A stretch of DNA of 43,701 bases from Folioceros fuciformis (lineage: Eukaryota; Anthocerotophyta; Anthocerotopsida; Anthocerotales). The stretch lies in NCBI GenBank assembly GCA_049999805.1, contig JBNGIO010005778.1:36155-79855 (forward strand), written 5' to 3'. Shown one piece after another: positions 11,472 through 23,540 of the stretch. Each line of letters begins with the position of its first letter. The stretch's first letter is position 1. A model generated the notes under the pieces. The model saw only the letters and a list, made by a program, of their open reading frames with translations. It ran no database searches and was not told where the DNA came from. The position numbers and the translations under genes were made by a program.

Positions 11472-12605
11472 GGTGTTCTAAGGGGGCCTGCCAAATCCTT
11501 GCTCACCTCACCTGGGAGGAGCCCAGAGATTTGGCCTACGTCCACCTCACCAGCTTCATTTCCATCTCCACATTCTACGGAGTAGGCAGAGATGTTGGAG
11601 CTCTGCTCTTCCTCCTTCAATCTGTCCAACATGCGCGACGAAGTGATAAACCCTAAACCCTGAACCAAGCTCACCCATCGAGCGGTGGGCTGGTAGGTGT
11701 GGTGTGTATTTGGCATGAACAATCAACCTGCACATTGGAGGCGGCATGTGTGCAGCAGCATCAGCGGCCAGAGCGTTGCGAGCACGATGCGGAAAAGCTG
11801 ATCAGGTGGTTGTCCAATCAACTGGTCCACGCTGTTAAACAGGCTGGGATGTCCACAAGGGACGGGTGGAGATGTAGACGATTAGTGCGCAATGCAGAAT
11901 GCTAAGGACTTTGGTGCTTTTGATAGTGGGGATGTCTCCCACTCGCACCTTGCAGTGCACGTTAGTTCCAGCTCGTGTCATACAGTTTCCACCCGAGTGT
12001 GAATGAATGTCTTCAGCCCGTGGATTCATCACGGCGGATGTGGAACACGAGCTGGTACCACCACGTCTCTTGCAGTTGCGTAGCGCTTCGCCTGAGCGTC
12101 CAAATCCATGGCTCTCCACGAGGAATACAAGCCCGCCAGAAAGAGGAGCCGCCGTAGATGACCTGATGCAAGAATCGAGATTCTTGTCATGGACTCAGTC
12201 TTCACCGAGACTTCATGAAACGTGGTTGGTGAAGTCCCTGTGTCTAAACTGGGGATGGGATAAAGTAAATCAAATAAGTCCTTCCAGGTGGTCTCATGTG
12301 GCACAATAAACAATTCGTAACGCTCATTATCACAGCCTAGCCCGCGGTAGTCCCGAACCACGTTGGACTGGACGCCCGTGCACACGACACTCGACGTTCC
12401 CACACCAAACCCTGATGTTAGACGAGTGTCCGGCAAGATCAATACATACATACACCCACAACGGGAGAAGGCACACTGTAGGCAGAATCCAGTGTTCATC
12501 CCTTCAAAAGGATTCAAGACCCTCTCCCGCTATGTTTTGTAAATGCTACAGGGGATGTTGAACGGCAACAGAGATTGAGGTGAGTGGATGACCATGAACA
12601 GATTG
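11472..12605. other. Spacer between MAP3K-epsilon (3' end) and PTAC10 (5' end)
   Basis: Both flanking genes are on the minus strand, so this ~1.1 kb should contain the MAP3K-epsilon 3' UTR and the PTAC10 promoter or leader. A 162-codon minus-strand frame (12029-12517) has no domain I recognise and no clear splice partners. I leave it uncalled. The telo-box-like motif is at 11648. Confidence 0.4.
11648..11664 (+). promoter_or_regulatory. Telo-box-like motif upstream of PTAC10
   Basis: The sequence aaaccctaaaccctgaa lies about 175 bp upstream of the proposed PTAC10 ATG. AAACCCTAA (telo-box) motifs are common in promoters of plant genes for translation and growth. The motif is seen directly; a role here is inferred. 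Confidence 0.45.
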
Positions 12606-15600
12606 CTAAATCCCTGTATTTAGCTGGAGTGCGTCATACACTGTTTTAGCCATCTGCTTCACTAACACTTGGCCACCAGATCGTTCACCATCCCGTCGCT
12701 CCCCAATCAGCTTCTGCAGTTTCAGAGGCAAGTCATACTCCGCAATAAGCTGCTTCGGTCGAGGATGATGGTCGTAAACTGCCTGCAAGCGTACAGGGAA
12801 ACAAGTTACGTAGCCCACCAGGACGAAGCCAAACCTCGTGACTTCCTGGTAGCTGCCCACTCTCACATAAAGCCGAGCATGAGGAACACATCATGGACGG
12901 GTTTGGTGTGCACACCTTGATCAATTTAAGAAGGTTGAGTCGAACAATGGCATCTTGATGATCTAATCTACCTACCAGCAGCGGGGTGAGCCCAGAAAGA
13001 GCCAAAGCTGTATTCAGGTGAACCGATTTGCTGCAAGCAACAAAGGTAAACCCAAGTCAGCCTACAAATCAAACTATCATCCCACCTTCAACATTCTGTC
13101 TCCAAATCATCGTCTCCATAACACATCTGCTTCCTTCTCAGCAGGAACTTTTGGCATCCTTCCTTGAATTTGTGAAAAACATTTCCAGTTCCAGTCAAAG
13201 CTACATTATCTGTACTTGAACCAAACACAACGTCATGACTCGAGTAAAATCCACATAGCAGGTCTCGTATATACGTGATCATCTTGAGAAAAGGCTCCAA
13301 TATGTGCACAAATGCAGCACCGCCACACGACTGGAAAAAGGCCACCAGCTTCTGCAAGGCCTCTTTCTTAAGAAGCATCTGCTCCACTTTCCTCTGTTCA
13401 TTGTCATGGGCTAAGCAAACCGCCAGAGAGTCCAGGGCACTGACAGCCCAGTCATCGTCATCAAGCAAGCTCAAATAAACTTCCAGCCCTTTGTGAGCCC
13501 TCAACTGTTCCCTGGTATATCTCGAGGCATGTGCCATGTCGCATAGGAGCGGCAAAGCAAACTGCCTCAAAGGCGAGTTCGAGACAATGAAGTGCATAAG
13601 ATGTGGGATTAAGCCACACTCAGCAGCTTGCTCCTGTCGCCTCTTGTTGATCTTGCACAAGTTGTAGAGGGCATTCAAAACCTGCTTGCACATGTGCAGA
13701 GTCAGAACAGAGAAAGCAAACCCAGCAGCCTTCATCACATCCTGTGCAAGGCCAATAGTAACTGACCTGGTTGTGTATGCGCCCAGTGTGAACTCCAACC
13801 CTTCGTTCGAGTAAAGGGACCAGCTGCTTAATTGCATCTGCTCTCTGCAGATACTCTAATGTACACGGATCCATTGAAAGCTCTTTGATGCACTCCAGGA
13901 TCTGCAAAATAAACAACTCAGGTTCTTTGCTGCAATTATTCAATGCACCACCACAGCAGAAACACCCATGGTACCTTCAAAAGTATTGGAGGCTCAAGCT
14001 TGCCAAGGAGCTGAAAAAGCCGTATTAACACAGTTCCACTGCATACGTGGGACTTCACCGTGGAATCAGCTCTACAAAACTCCAATAGTAGGCAGGCTAT
14101 TTTCGACACATAATCCTTAGCGACCTCAGCACTGATGCCAGAGACTGCCCGCGACCGCACTTCTGCCATAATTGGAATTTCCGACAGTCCATTCGTATCG
14201 TCAGACGACAGGCTACTTCTCACAGAAGATGGCGCACGGGCAGCCTTCAGTCCACCATACAATCCCATGCCCATCCATCCGGCCTTGCCAGGTGTGGAGG
14301 CAGCATCTCGTTGAGGCTCTGAAAGCACAGAAGTACAAGGATCAATCACCAGTAACATCAATCCAGATACAAAGCAACCTGTCAAGCGAGGAACTTACCT
14401 GAATCTATAGAAATCGAATCAAAGTCACCCATAAACTTCTTGTTCAAGAGCTGATGATGCAAATATGAACCGGCACTATCACTTTTCCCATGACCTCCAA
14501 ACAGCTGCCGAGTGCGGTCAAGCTGGCCAGAAAGTGGCCTGGTCGGAGGTTCCTTCTCCAGAAGACTCAAAAGTGGCAAAAAGTCCCCAGTGCTGGTTTC
14601 AAGGACCTCCTTTGTGAGGACGGCCAAATCTGCATTCCCAGTATTCCCCCGCCCCCCTCCAGTTGTCAGTTCATCGGCAAGTTGTTGACAGGCAGATCTT
14701 GCTTCAAGGACAGCTCCCTCACCATCATGTTTTTGCCAGGCAACATCGGATATGGCCTGCTCCTTAGACATGGAAGAATGCCGCCGATGTTTACTCATGG
14801 ACACGGGCTGTGGAGCCTCTGCTTGACCTGATCTCACAGGATAATGCTGTGTTCGTGTGTGTCTCACATTCTCCTGGTGGCTCGCTGAAAACTTTTGCAA
14901 TTGCGCAGTTGGATACCTGGAAGTTTCTGACATCAACGTTGACTGATCATGTTGATTGTCTAGGCCAGACTGGATACGGCTGGGGTCTAATTGGCCAGAC
15001 AGAGCCTTCCCGTTCTCCTTGAAGCCCAGAAAGGAGGGATGTGATTTCTCCAAAGGTCCAGAATAGGACTGCCGCCGGCTTTTGTCAGCAGCCACTGCTC
15101 CAATTCCAGCAGAAGGGAGACGAGTTGACTCGTTTAGACTGTAGAGTGCATCCACAAGTCTCACACATACACCACTCTTAGCAAAAATGCGACAAAAATC
15201 ATTTCGAGGAGTCGATGTTTGTAGTCTGAAAACTTCCCACATCCCATCAATGGCTATGTGCACCATATCCCTGTTGCACAGAAGACTAACCAATTCAGTT
15301 GAATTGCGTTGACATCTGAAAATGAAGACCTGGTTCCACAAGATTGGATGGACATAATGGCAGGTATCAGAATTTACCTGTATTTTACATAGTCAGTCTC
15401 TAGAAGGCCAACCAGGACTGGAAGGCCACGGCAAGCGATGAACATCTGAAGTGTTAGTTTACTGCAACCAACAGGAACAGAACTGACTTCAGCATGACAA
15501 ACCACATGAAGATGCTCTTGCAGAGAAGCAGGAGCAGGTAACTTGACAGGATGGAGTCAGGTAGAACCTAGTATGGCACAACTGCTGCACAAAATATGCA

Positions 15601-18600
15601 GCCTGCATACGAATCTCCTTCGAAACTTCTGGTCCAGCAAAATTCATGACTGTAGGGATCTGCACCATAAAAAAATTGGCTATCATGCCACACGATGACA
15701 TATGAGGAAATTAACCATCACCCAGGCCAAAGTGCCTTACCACACCAACGAGGCAAGCATTCTCCTGAAAGTCAATATTGTTCTTCACTATCTCATTTAG
15801 CAATACCAAGACCGCGTGCACGACCTGAAGCATAATAAACAGGTGAACACACAGTCAGTCGCATTTTTGACAGAGCTACCTTACAAGTATCATTAGTCAA
15901 GATACTTTCCACATTATTCCTATCCTCATTTGCTGAAGCGACTCCTAATGGCACAAATGACACATCCTCACCCTACTATTGTTGACCTCGAGAATCTCCA
16001 GCAGTGGCATCACACCATGCTGATTTATAAGCTGGCTCTTTTGGTCTGGGGATTCGGACAAGATCGTTACAAGCTTTTGACAGGACTCTAAAAGAATGTC
16101 TTCCGGCCCATCCGGTTTGAGAAGCCCAATCAATCTTGTAATCTCCAGTGCCTGGACAAGCAACAATGAGTTACGGGAAAAAGAAAACCGAACAATGGAA
16201 CCAAAAAATGCCAATCGTGACAGCAGGAGGGTAGTTGACAGCGACCTGCTTAGCGACATAATCTCGCCCCTCGGCTTCTCTTTCATATCCCTGTCATTCA
16301 CAATGCATCTGCTGTCATATTCCCGGTTCAGGCACACAAAGGGTTCAACCACTTCACAGCCCTTCTTACCAGGCTGTCTATGTCTGCCCTCTCACTTTCC
16401 GTGCCATCCCCAATTCTGGATAGAACATCTTCATCACTTCTTCGAGAAGATCGAGTAGCATCCTTGTGAAACCTTTTCGCCATCTTTGCTTTCAACTTTG
16501 CCGCCAGACTATCTGACCCACTTCTGAATGAAGGTGAAGTTCCCCTCGCAGGAACTATGTGGGAGATTGAGCTGGTAACACCAACTGCCTCTGAAGCGGG
16601 GCCCTGCCGTGCTCCATCAAGAGGCTCCTCAATCAGGTCATCCAGTTGAGAATCTGCAGGCGTGTCGCTGAACTTATCCAGGCCCACTGCAAAACGTGGT
16701 TCCAAATCCCTGCTCTGAGGATAACAGAAATTAAGCATGTGAAGCAGCTTTGATTCAGTAGTGCGACTTCAACCAGCTGAGTTCCATGTTTGCCCATCTC
16801 ACCACTACAAGTCTCCAAACACAGATGATGAAACTTTACCCACCAGCAAGAAACACAATGCAGAATCCCCAGACAAATTAAACAGAATGGGTGAGACTTG
16901 ATGGGAGACCTGCAGGAGATGTGATGACCTAGCTGCATGCACATTTGAAATCATAGCATGGCTTTCATGACTGCTTGCAAGAACCCCGTTCATGTCACCA
17001 TTGTCTTCCTGCTTCGACACTGTTCCTTTATTAGTTAGCACCCTTCCTGCAGACGTAGCTCCACTTTCAAGCCCGTTCTGCTCACTTGAAGTAGGAAACC
17101 CATCCTCCAGGTCCTGTGAGGCTCTTGTCGACCTACATGGGACAACCAAGCACCATAGTCACTCCGTAGGTCACTTTCCTCTCCCAACATTTTTCTGCCC
17201 ACACTAGATATTCCCATTCCATTGATCTCTGCAATTGTACTGAAATGAAGCCGGGATCATCCATTCCCAGGAGAGGATCTCAATAACTACGTGAGGAGAG
17301 AGGACTCACCCCACGTCCCCACTCAGAACCCTATCAAGCTCTCTCGTGTGGACAGAACTTGGCAGAGTTCGCTTAGAACTTCGGATCCATGGATGTTCCA
17401 GTAGAGTCCTGGCATCTGGTCTTAGCTTTGCATCCTGTTCCTCAGGAAGAGTAATCAATCAGTTCACCTAACCGTTCTTACCAGCTCTCCGAATAGCACC
17501 ACCACAGCTTTGACTGAGCTTAGTCTTACCTTCCGAAAGCATTGGTGCAAAAAGTCCACAATGGATGGTGATAAATGCTCTGGTATGGGTGGGTGATCAT
17601 CCTGCAGAGAGAACAGAGTGAGAATCTTTGAGGGAAATATATACAAAAAAAAAGCTTCCTCTTGGCTCTTGGACAGACATCAGCATCTACTGGGGTTCCA
17701 GGGGGGCACTTCCAACTAAGTCGGGGAGCAGTCTGTGGTACACAAGACCAACAAATATTCGCTTCCCGCATGCCAATACATCTCAAGTTGAAACAGTTGT
17801 AAAATACCTGAACAATCCTGAAAAGAGCTGGCATAGGTTGGAGGTCATAGTACGGAGGCACACATGTGAGCAATTCAATCACGGTGCAACCTACACTCCA
17901 AATGTCAGATGCTGTACTCACACCTGACATATCAATGACCTGTGACAGAACTAGAATGTTAATGGAAGATGAAGTCAAACCCAAAATGATGAACGAAACA
18001 GCCAGATAGAGACCACAGCCAGTCGTCACAGGAAGGACAATTGACCATTGTGTGCGATCTGTATCGCACCTCGGGGGCCATCCAGTATGGTGTGCCAACC
18101 ACTGAATGTGTGTTCACATCGGCCTCAGTCAGCTTTGTGGCAACACCAAAATCTGCCAGTTTGACAAGACCCTGTGGACACCAGAACCCGAGTGAAGTTA
18201 GATCCAGGCCGCAGACATGTACTGTGAGGACAGATGCACATTGCGAGCCAGATCTTCTGCTACCAGGAACAGGTGGAAGCTGCACCTCTTTGGTAGTGAG
18301 AATATTGGCACCCTTAATGTCCCTGTGGATGACTCCCTGTTCATGAAGGTAAACAAGCCCCTCCAAAACCTGTCCCCAGAAACATTAATAAAAGCATGAA
18401 AAAAAACAGAGATGCTTCAAAGAGCATCGGCTACCTCATCCTATGTGCATCATTTGCATTGACAGCAAGAAAAAGTTCAGCTTGTTCTAGTTCCCCAGAT
18501 GGAACCCATCAGAACATGAGATCAAACCAGAAGGTGAGTTCCAACAACACAAGCTCTTGGTCGTCCAGGAGAAAAAAAGAAGGGGAAGCAAGGTTGTGGC

Positions 18601-19452
18601 AGGAAGGAGGACCTGTTTGATGTAGACTGCGACCAGTGACTCGGGAAAGGCCCCAAATTTATTGGGCTTGATAATATTAGCCAGAGAGCCATTCTCGACA
18701 TACCTGAAACAGGACTGATAAGACTGTTGAGAAAAGAAGTGGGGGATGTTCCAAGCATGGTGTAAGGAGGAGGAAAGGATCTCGTACTCAAGTATGATAT
18801 AGAGGTGAGTCTTGGTCTTGAAGGAGCCCAAGTACTTGACAATATTCTTATGGTTGAGGTTCTGCAGGAAAAAAGGTGGAATGTGATTAAGGTCGTTCAG
18901 GGTGGAAGCAGAGGAGGACAGGTGCGAAGTTGGCGGAAGTGCGGGTGGCTGGGGAGATGAAGATAGATACCTTGAGCAGGTCGATCTCTTGCTGCAGACA
19001 GAGACGTACAGTAGAGGCGACAGCAGCAGCAGACAAGTCAGCTATAGAGCAGCGAAGACGAGGAAGGAAAGATTTGGAGGCAAGGCGGGCGGGAGGGAGG
19101 GAGGGAATACGAGAAGACAAGGTACCATGATGCTGGCAAGGTCTTCCGCGGGGATATTCTCCCAGGTGACTTGTTTGATAGCCACAAAGTCGCCATTGTC
19201 CAAATCGAGCCCTTTGTACACCCTCCCGTATGCGCCCTTCCCAATTTCATCTCCCAAGAGCTGTGGCAGCAAGAAGGGGAAGCAAAACCTAAATGACGAG
19301 GGGAACAAGAGGAGAGCAAATTGAAGGTGTCGGGCAATACATACACGCAGGCGGCGGGGTGGGGGCATTGTCGATGTCGTGGCTTCACTTACGTATTTGT
19401 CATTGAGAGTCTTGGATTGATGAAAGTGTGAGGATGCGTTCTGGCGCGACAT
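12606..19452 (-). CDS. MAP3KE1: MAP3K-epsilon protein kinase (STE11-like kinase plus ARM-type C-terminus)
   Basis: Ser/Thr MAP kinase kinase kinase of the plant MAP3K-epsilon (Cdc7/SepH-like) family, linked in Arabidopsis to plasma-membrane integrity, pollen viability and cell division. Twenty-two exons give 1317 residues (Arabidopsis 1368): 19452-19393, 19260-19126, 18991-18971, 18861-18788, 18703-18613, 18369-18286, 18171-18070, 17939-17808, 17601-17530, 17434-17310, 17132-16910, 16714-16370, 16151-15972, 15824-15741, 15659-15568, 15461-15378, 15270-14399, 14318-13975, 13901-13767, 13681-13275, 13030-12916, 12782-12606. All phases close. The kinase domain (~20-280) keeps the Gly loop GKGAYG (28-32), VAIK Lys49, HRDIKGAN (Asp144), DFG (Asp162) and GTPYWMAPE, so it should be active. 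A low-complexity Ser/Glu linker follows, then helical ARM-like repeats ([54 protein letters not shown]) and the family tail [11 protein letters not shown]. The ATG at 19452 gives the conserved start [20 protein letters not shown]. Confidence 0.96.
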
Positions 19453-19576
19453 GGTATACAACAGGATCTGACTCTGAAGCACAGTCAGCTGCCGTCATTT
19501 TCCAATCAAATAAAGATACGAGCTTCCATCCTGTGGCTGCGGCTGTGGTGCGCTGAATGATCCAGAGCTAGCTAGG

Positions 19577-19876
19577 TCAATTGGTGGTGGGCGATGCGAC
19601 GTCGGGAAGCCTCAGGATGGAGTGGATTCCGCAGGGTGGAGAGCGGTCTGCTGCGCTGAAGCTGGCTCCCGTGTCCCCATCATATCCTAATCCTGATGTC
19701 ACCACTGATGCTACTGCCTCCCGAAGCTGCTGCTGCTGAAGCCGGTGACTGCTAATGCTGAGGCCCACGGAAGGTGGCGGCGGCGGGAGGCAGGGGAGAG
19801 CTCGTCGGGCGATGCTGAATGCTGCAGCTGAAGCAGCAGTTGCTAGTGCCGGAAACAAGAGTCGAGGAGGACGCAT
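19577..19876 (-). other. 99-codon open frame upstream of MAP3K-epsilon (possible uORF)
   Basis: An ATG-started minus-strand frame, MRPPRLLFPALATAA..., ends about 125 bp before the MAP3K-epsilon ATG. It is rich in Ala, Pro and Arg, with a Gln run and a presequence-like start. It has no known domain. It could be an upstream ORF in the kinase leader, an alternative first exon, or chance. No transcript boundary is visible. Confidence 0.25.
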
Positions 19877-20340
19877 CCATAATGGGAGCCGAGCATCCGA
19901 GCAACGGGGATGGGAGGCGAGGCAGAGCAGATGACTAGAGAGCAGAAGAAAGCAGGACAGAGGAGGAGGAGAGGGCCAGCCTGTTGGGCAGACTGACAAC
20001 AAGGCAAGGCAAGGGAAGGGAAGGGAAGGGAAGGACGAGGTGGGTGAGGGAGGAGGGAGCTGCTCCTGATTCCGGCTTTCTGCTCCTACGCCTGCTGTCG
20101 TTGTTGCTGGTAGCTGATGCCTGCAGCTGGTGCTGCTGAGTTGCAACTTGCGGGGGCTACGGGGGGGTGAGGTGCTCCTGGTGCCGGTGATGGTGGTGGC
20201 TGGGACCCGACCCGACCCGACCCGACGACGCGACTCGCATCGACTGGACTCGACTCGACGCGACCGACGCCGAACCCGAACCCGACGGGACCCGAGCCAA
20301 AGCGAGCCGCCTCAAAGAGGGACCCCTTCCCCCGAGCCTC
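19877..20340. repeat. Low-complexity GC-rich block with (CCCGA)n
   Basis: From 20204 the sequence contains acccg pentamers in tandem, then gactc/gacgc variants to about 20290. Around 20010-20035 there is an aggga run. Open frames here are by-products of the repeats (Arg, Pro and Thr runs). I see no gene. Confidence 0.6.
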
Positions 20341-20352
20341 CTAAACCCTAGG
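20341..20352 (+). promoter_or_regulatory. Single telo-box-like motif
   Basis: The sequence ctaaaccctagg contains one AAACCCTA core in an otherwise gene-poor block about 0.9 kb upstream of the kinase ATG. It may belong to that promoter; this is only a motif match. Confidence 0.25.
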
Positions 20353-20500
20353 CGAGGCCGTAAGGGGAGCCGAGCCTGCGTTTTGTTGCGTTGCTTGCTC
20401 TGCTCGCTCGATTCACGGTGACGACCTGCTGCTGCTAACAGCCTTTGCAAAGCTTGTGTTCCGAGCTTCTTAAGAGTTTTGTGACTGCCTTCTCCTGGCT

Positions 20501-20688
20501 GTGGTGTGGTGTGGTGTGGTGTGGTCTCGTGTCGTCTCTCCCTGGCCCGGATGGACTAATGTCTGTCGCTGTGTGCAGCTTGTGCGTGTGCGAGAGAGAG
20601 AAAGAGGGGAAAGGCCGAAAGGCGAGTGCGGGCCTAGTTGCCAGCCCAGTCCAGCCCACCGGCCAGTCCGGAGTCCAACGTTCCAGCC

Positions 20689-20720
<32 letters not shown>

Positions 20721-20898
20721 AGCAAGCCAGCCAGCCACACGGCTGTGCCGTGCTGTGCTGTGCTGTGCGTATTTACTTGTGTCAGCTGCTTTCTGACACA
20801 AATAGACCGGCCAGGACATGGTAACAATGCCAATGCCTAGGACACGCTCATGGTTTCCCTCTCCTTTCCTTTCCTTTCCTTTCCTTTCCTTTCCTTTG
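20501..20898. repeat. Cluster of microsatellites: (GTGTG)n, (CAGGCA)n, (CTTTC)n
   Basis: Three short arrays occur within 400 bp: gtgtg pentamers at 20501-20525, caggca hexamers at 20691-20720 and ctttc pentamers at 20861-20898. Apparent coding frames across them, such as the Ala-Gln run, are produced by the repeats. Confidence 0.85.
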
Positions 20899-21360
20899 TC
20901 TTCCAGCGTATTTTCCCTTTTGTTTCCTTCCCTCGCCTCCTTGGTATCTTCAACGGAGTGGCATCTTCATCCACCTCTCCTGGTCTCGAATCAAATGTAC
21001 GAAGTCCTCCACAGGAATTCTAGTCGTAGGGTAGCGGTCTCACACCAAGATTTCATCCTTGAAGAGTCTCCGCCTCCGTCGCCTCCTCCTCCTAAAGGAC
21101 GAAGACATGGCTATGGCTTCTACCTGGCCGCCCCACATGGATCATCCTGTTACGGCGTTTTGCTTTGGCAGGTCCAAAGTCACACGTGTGTGTAGAGGAG
21201 CGGTGAGTGGCATCCATGTCACTAGGGATACCCGCAAATGAAGAATGAGTGAGGAGGGAGCGAAGCGCTCGGTGCGGTGTGAACCCTAGAGGCCGTTCCA
21301 AACGGCCGAACCAAGGTGGCCTGACTCTACGGTGTAAGGTCTGTATGTTTTAAATGTGTC

Positions 21361-21590
21361 AGGGCAGAGCAGGGTAGGGCAGGAAAGGAGAGGGTAGGGC
21401 AGGGCAGGTCAGGGGGAGGGCCGTGGGAGTGCAGGGGGAAGCCAGGGCAGGGCAGGGCAGGGCAGGGTAGTGCAGTGCAGGTCAGGTCAGGTCACTATTG
21501 TCATGAGGTGAGCCGGCGGACCAACTGGCTCCCAAGCCAACCCAAGCCAACCCAACCCAAGCAAAGCCAAGCAAAGCCAACCTTCCTTCC
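21361..21590. repeat. Imperfect GGGCA array followed by CCAAG/CCAAC repeats
   Basis: Positions 21361-21490 hold many imperfect agggcagggcagg units. From about 21531 to 21590 the opposite-strand-like pattern cccaagccaacccaagc follows. No coding signal survives across this block. Confidence 0.8.
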
Positions 21591-22401
21591 CTTTTTGCCT
21601 TTGCCGTGAGCGAGATGGATGGGTTGTACAGTACAGCGCTTTCAATTCTTTCATGCTCTTTACACACCTCCTTTACTGCACTACACTGTGCTCCTCCTCG
21701 CATTCCGCAGCTGCTGGGTGGTATCACACCTTTGGAATTGGCACCAAAGTCTAGTCCATGTGCCAAAGTGGTAATAGACTACATTCGGACATACAAGAGG
21801 ATGAAAAGTATCTTTCTCTACCTTATTATATTTTCTTTTCTTTTATGATATTTTATTAAAATTTTGTACGAATAGGCTGTGAATCCAAGAAGAGAGAGAT
21901 GTGGGGGATGAGAAGGGTTGGGCTCCAAACATGCTGAAAAACAACTCTTGAGAGCAACAAGGTTCCATGCCCACAACACCTATCGGATGCCTTGCCTTGC
22001 CTTCCCTTCCCTTGGATGCCTTGCCTTGCCGCGCCAACAACACTTCAGATGTCCCTTCCCTTGCCAATAACGCCTCATATGTCTTGTCTCGGGAAAGGGG
22101 GAAGAAAGGGCCAAGGACCTAGCTGTCTAGTAGTCCGTCCAATTTCAAAACGCATGCATACCCCATTATACCGGAGGGATTCATGGGTGACAAGATAGGA
22201 CAGGACAAAACAATGCAAGGCAAGACAGGACGACAAGGATTCGTGTAGTTAAGGTTGTCCAATCCAATACACACACATAGTGTACATATGTTGCTATCAC
22301 TAGGCATTTTGTATGTCCCCATGGAGAGCACCATTTTTGTACCATTAGGGTCGACAACCTCAAGAACGTTTCCCCATTCCATAAGAAACAGGGACAAAAA
22401 G

Positions 22402-22600
22402 GAGCCACTAATTGGACTCACACAAAATATGAGATGGATAGAATGCAGCCACGTAGTGGACTCACATAAGATAAGATATGAGACGAGACGAGATGAGACG
22501 GACAGAATGGAGCCACCCTGTTGAACTCACACAAGATAAAATATGATACAAGACGAGACGGACAAAACAGAGACCCTCATTGGACTCAAACAAGATATGT
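22402..22600. repeat. Four diverged ~45-65-bp direct repeats
   Basis: Units begin at about 22402, 22445, 22510 and 22570. Each carries (g)agccac..tggactcacacaagat..atgaga followed by agacgagacggacagaatg in the fuller copies. Spacing is 43, 65 and 60 bp, so this looks like an eroded minisatellite. Confidence 0.7.
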
Positions 22601-23085
22601 ATCACCTACTATCATGTCCTCAAGAATGGCTTATATGACATTGTACTACCCTAGGGGGGACAAACCGACCAACATACTACTAGGTGACTTGTTGTCCAAC
22701 TTCGTGCATTTCACGATCTTGTTTTCACCAAACCCAAACATGTACTTCTACCAATAGCAATGCTTTTGTAAGCATATCTATCGATTCAACACATCACTAG
22801 TAGTCTTCATCTTGGCACCTTTTTGTACTTAAGGCTTTCCATTCCATACACACACTGTGCTATAGGCTGCAATTTTACTTGGATTCAACTTAATAAGTCA
22901 TTCATTCACTCTATGCACACCGTGAACTATAGGTACTAAGTGCTAAAACAAAGATGTTCTTCTCAATAGACTATGAAATATATGTACTTCTCTCTTTCTC
23001 GTTCATTCCACTTACTCATGGCCCATTTGTTTCTCTTCGTTGTTGTTGGACCGCTTACTAAGCTCTAGCTAGCTTTATCACTATC

Positions 23086-23088
<3 letters not shown>

Positions 23089-23116
<28 letters not shown>
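23089..23116. repeat. (CT)n microsatellite
   Basis: An uninterrupted ct dinucleotide run of about 14 units lies at the border of the AT-rich block. Confidence 0.9.
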
Positions 23117-23122
<6 letters not shown>

Positions 23123-23540
23123 ATGTGTATATATATCTTTGATTCATAGCATACATATATGTATGCAACAATACTAATGATACTTTTATTACAAACAAAA
23201 ATTATTTGATATATGTTTACAAAGTATTATTACAGTTTGAATAATATTTTATCACAAATATAATATTTTTCACTTTAAATATTTAAAGTGGACTATGACA
23301 AAACGTTTGACCGGGTCAACACCGCGCCCACACACCTCCAGTGAAGTCACCAGGGTCCTACAAAGTCTGGATTAGAATATAATTATCATTATTAATATAA
23401 TTATTTGACAAATACAGTAAATAAATAAACTGTAGTATTGGACACCTAACCATTCGTACAGGATGGTTAGCTGACCCCACCAGAGTTTACATACAGCATC
23501 AACAAATGGAGTCAAGGAAGGAGTCTAGGGCTTTTAGGAA

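Larger units (their letters stand above)
21591..23540. other. Gene-poor, increasingly AT-rich spacer
   Basis: I see no supported gene. The stretch contains the diverged repeat family at 22402-22600, a CT dinucleotide run at 23089-23116 and an AT-rich segment at about 23150-23460. Frames in it are short and unrelated to known families. Confidence 0.5.

Noticed and set aside
12029-12517. 162-codon minus-strand frame as a gene between PTAC10 and MAP3K-epsilon
   Set aside because: It fits the 3' UTR or spacer of the kinase gene and shows no family resemblance. Kept only as a note.
17137-17239. Alternative MAP3K-epsilon exon ([12 protein letters not shown]...)
   Set aside because: Using it forces an impossibly short intron or a frame break, whereas the acceptor at 17133 joins exon 10 to the Ser/Glu-rich linker in phase.
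20157-20450. Arg/Pro/Thr-rich frames as coding
   Set aside because: They arise from CCCGA and related low-complexity repeats.
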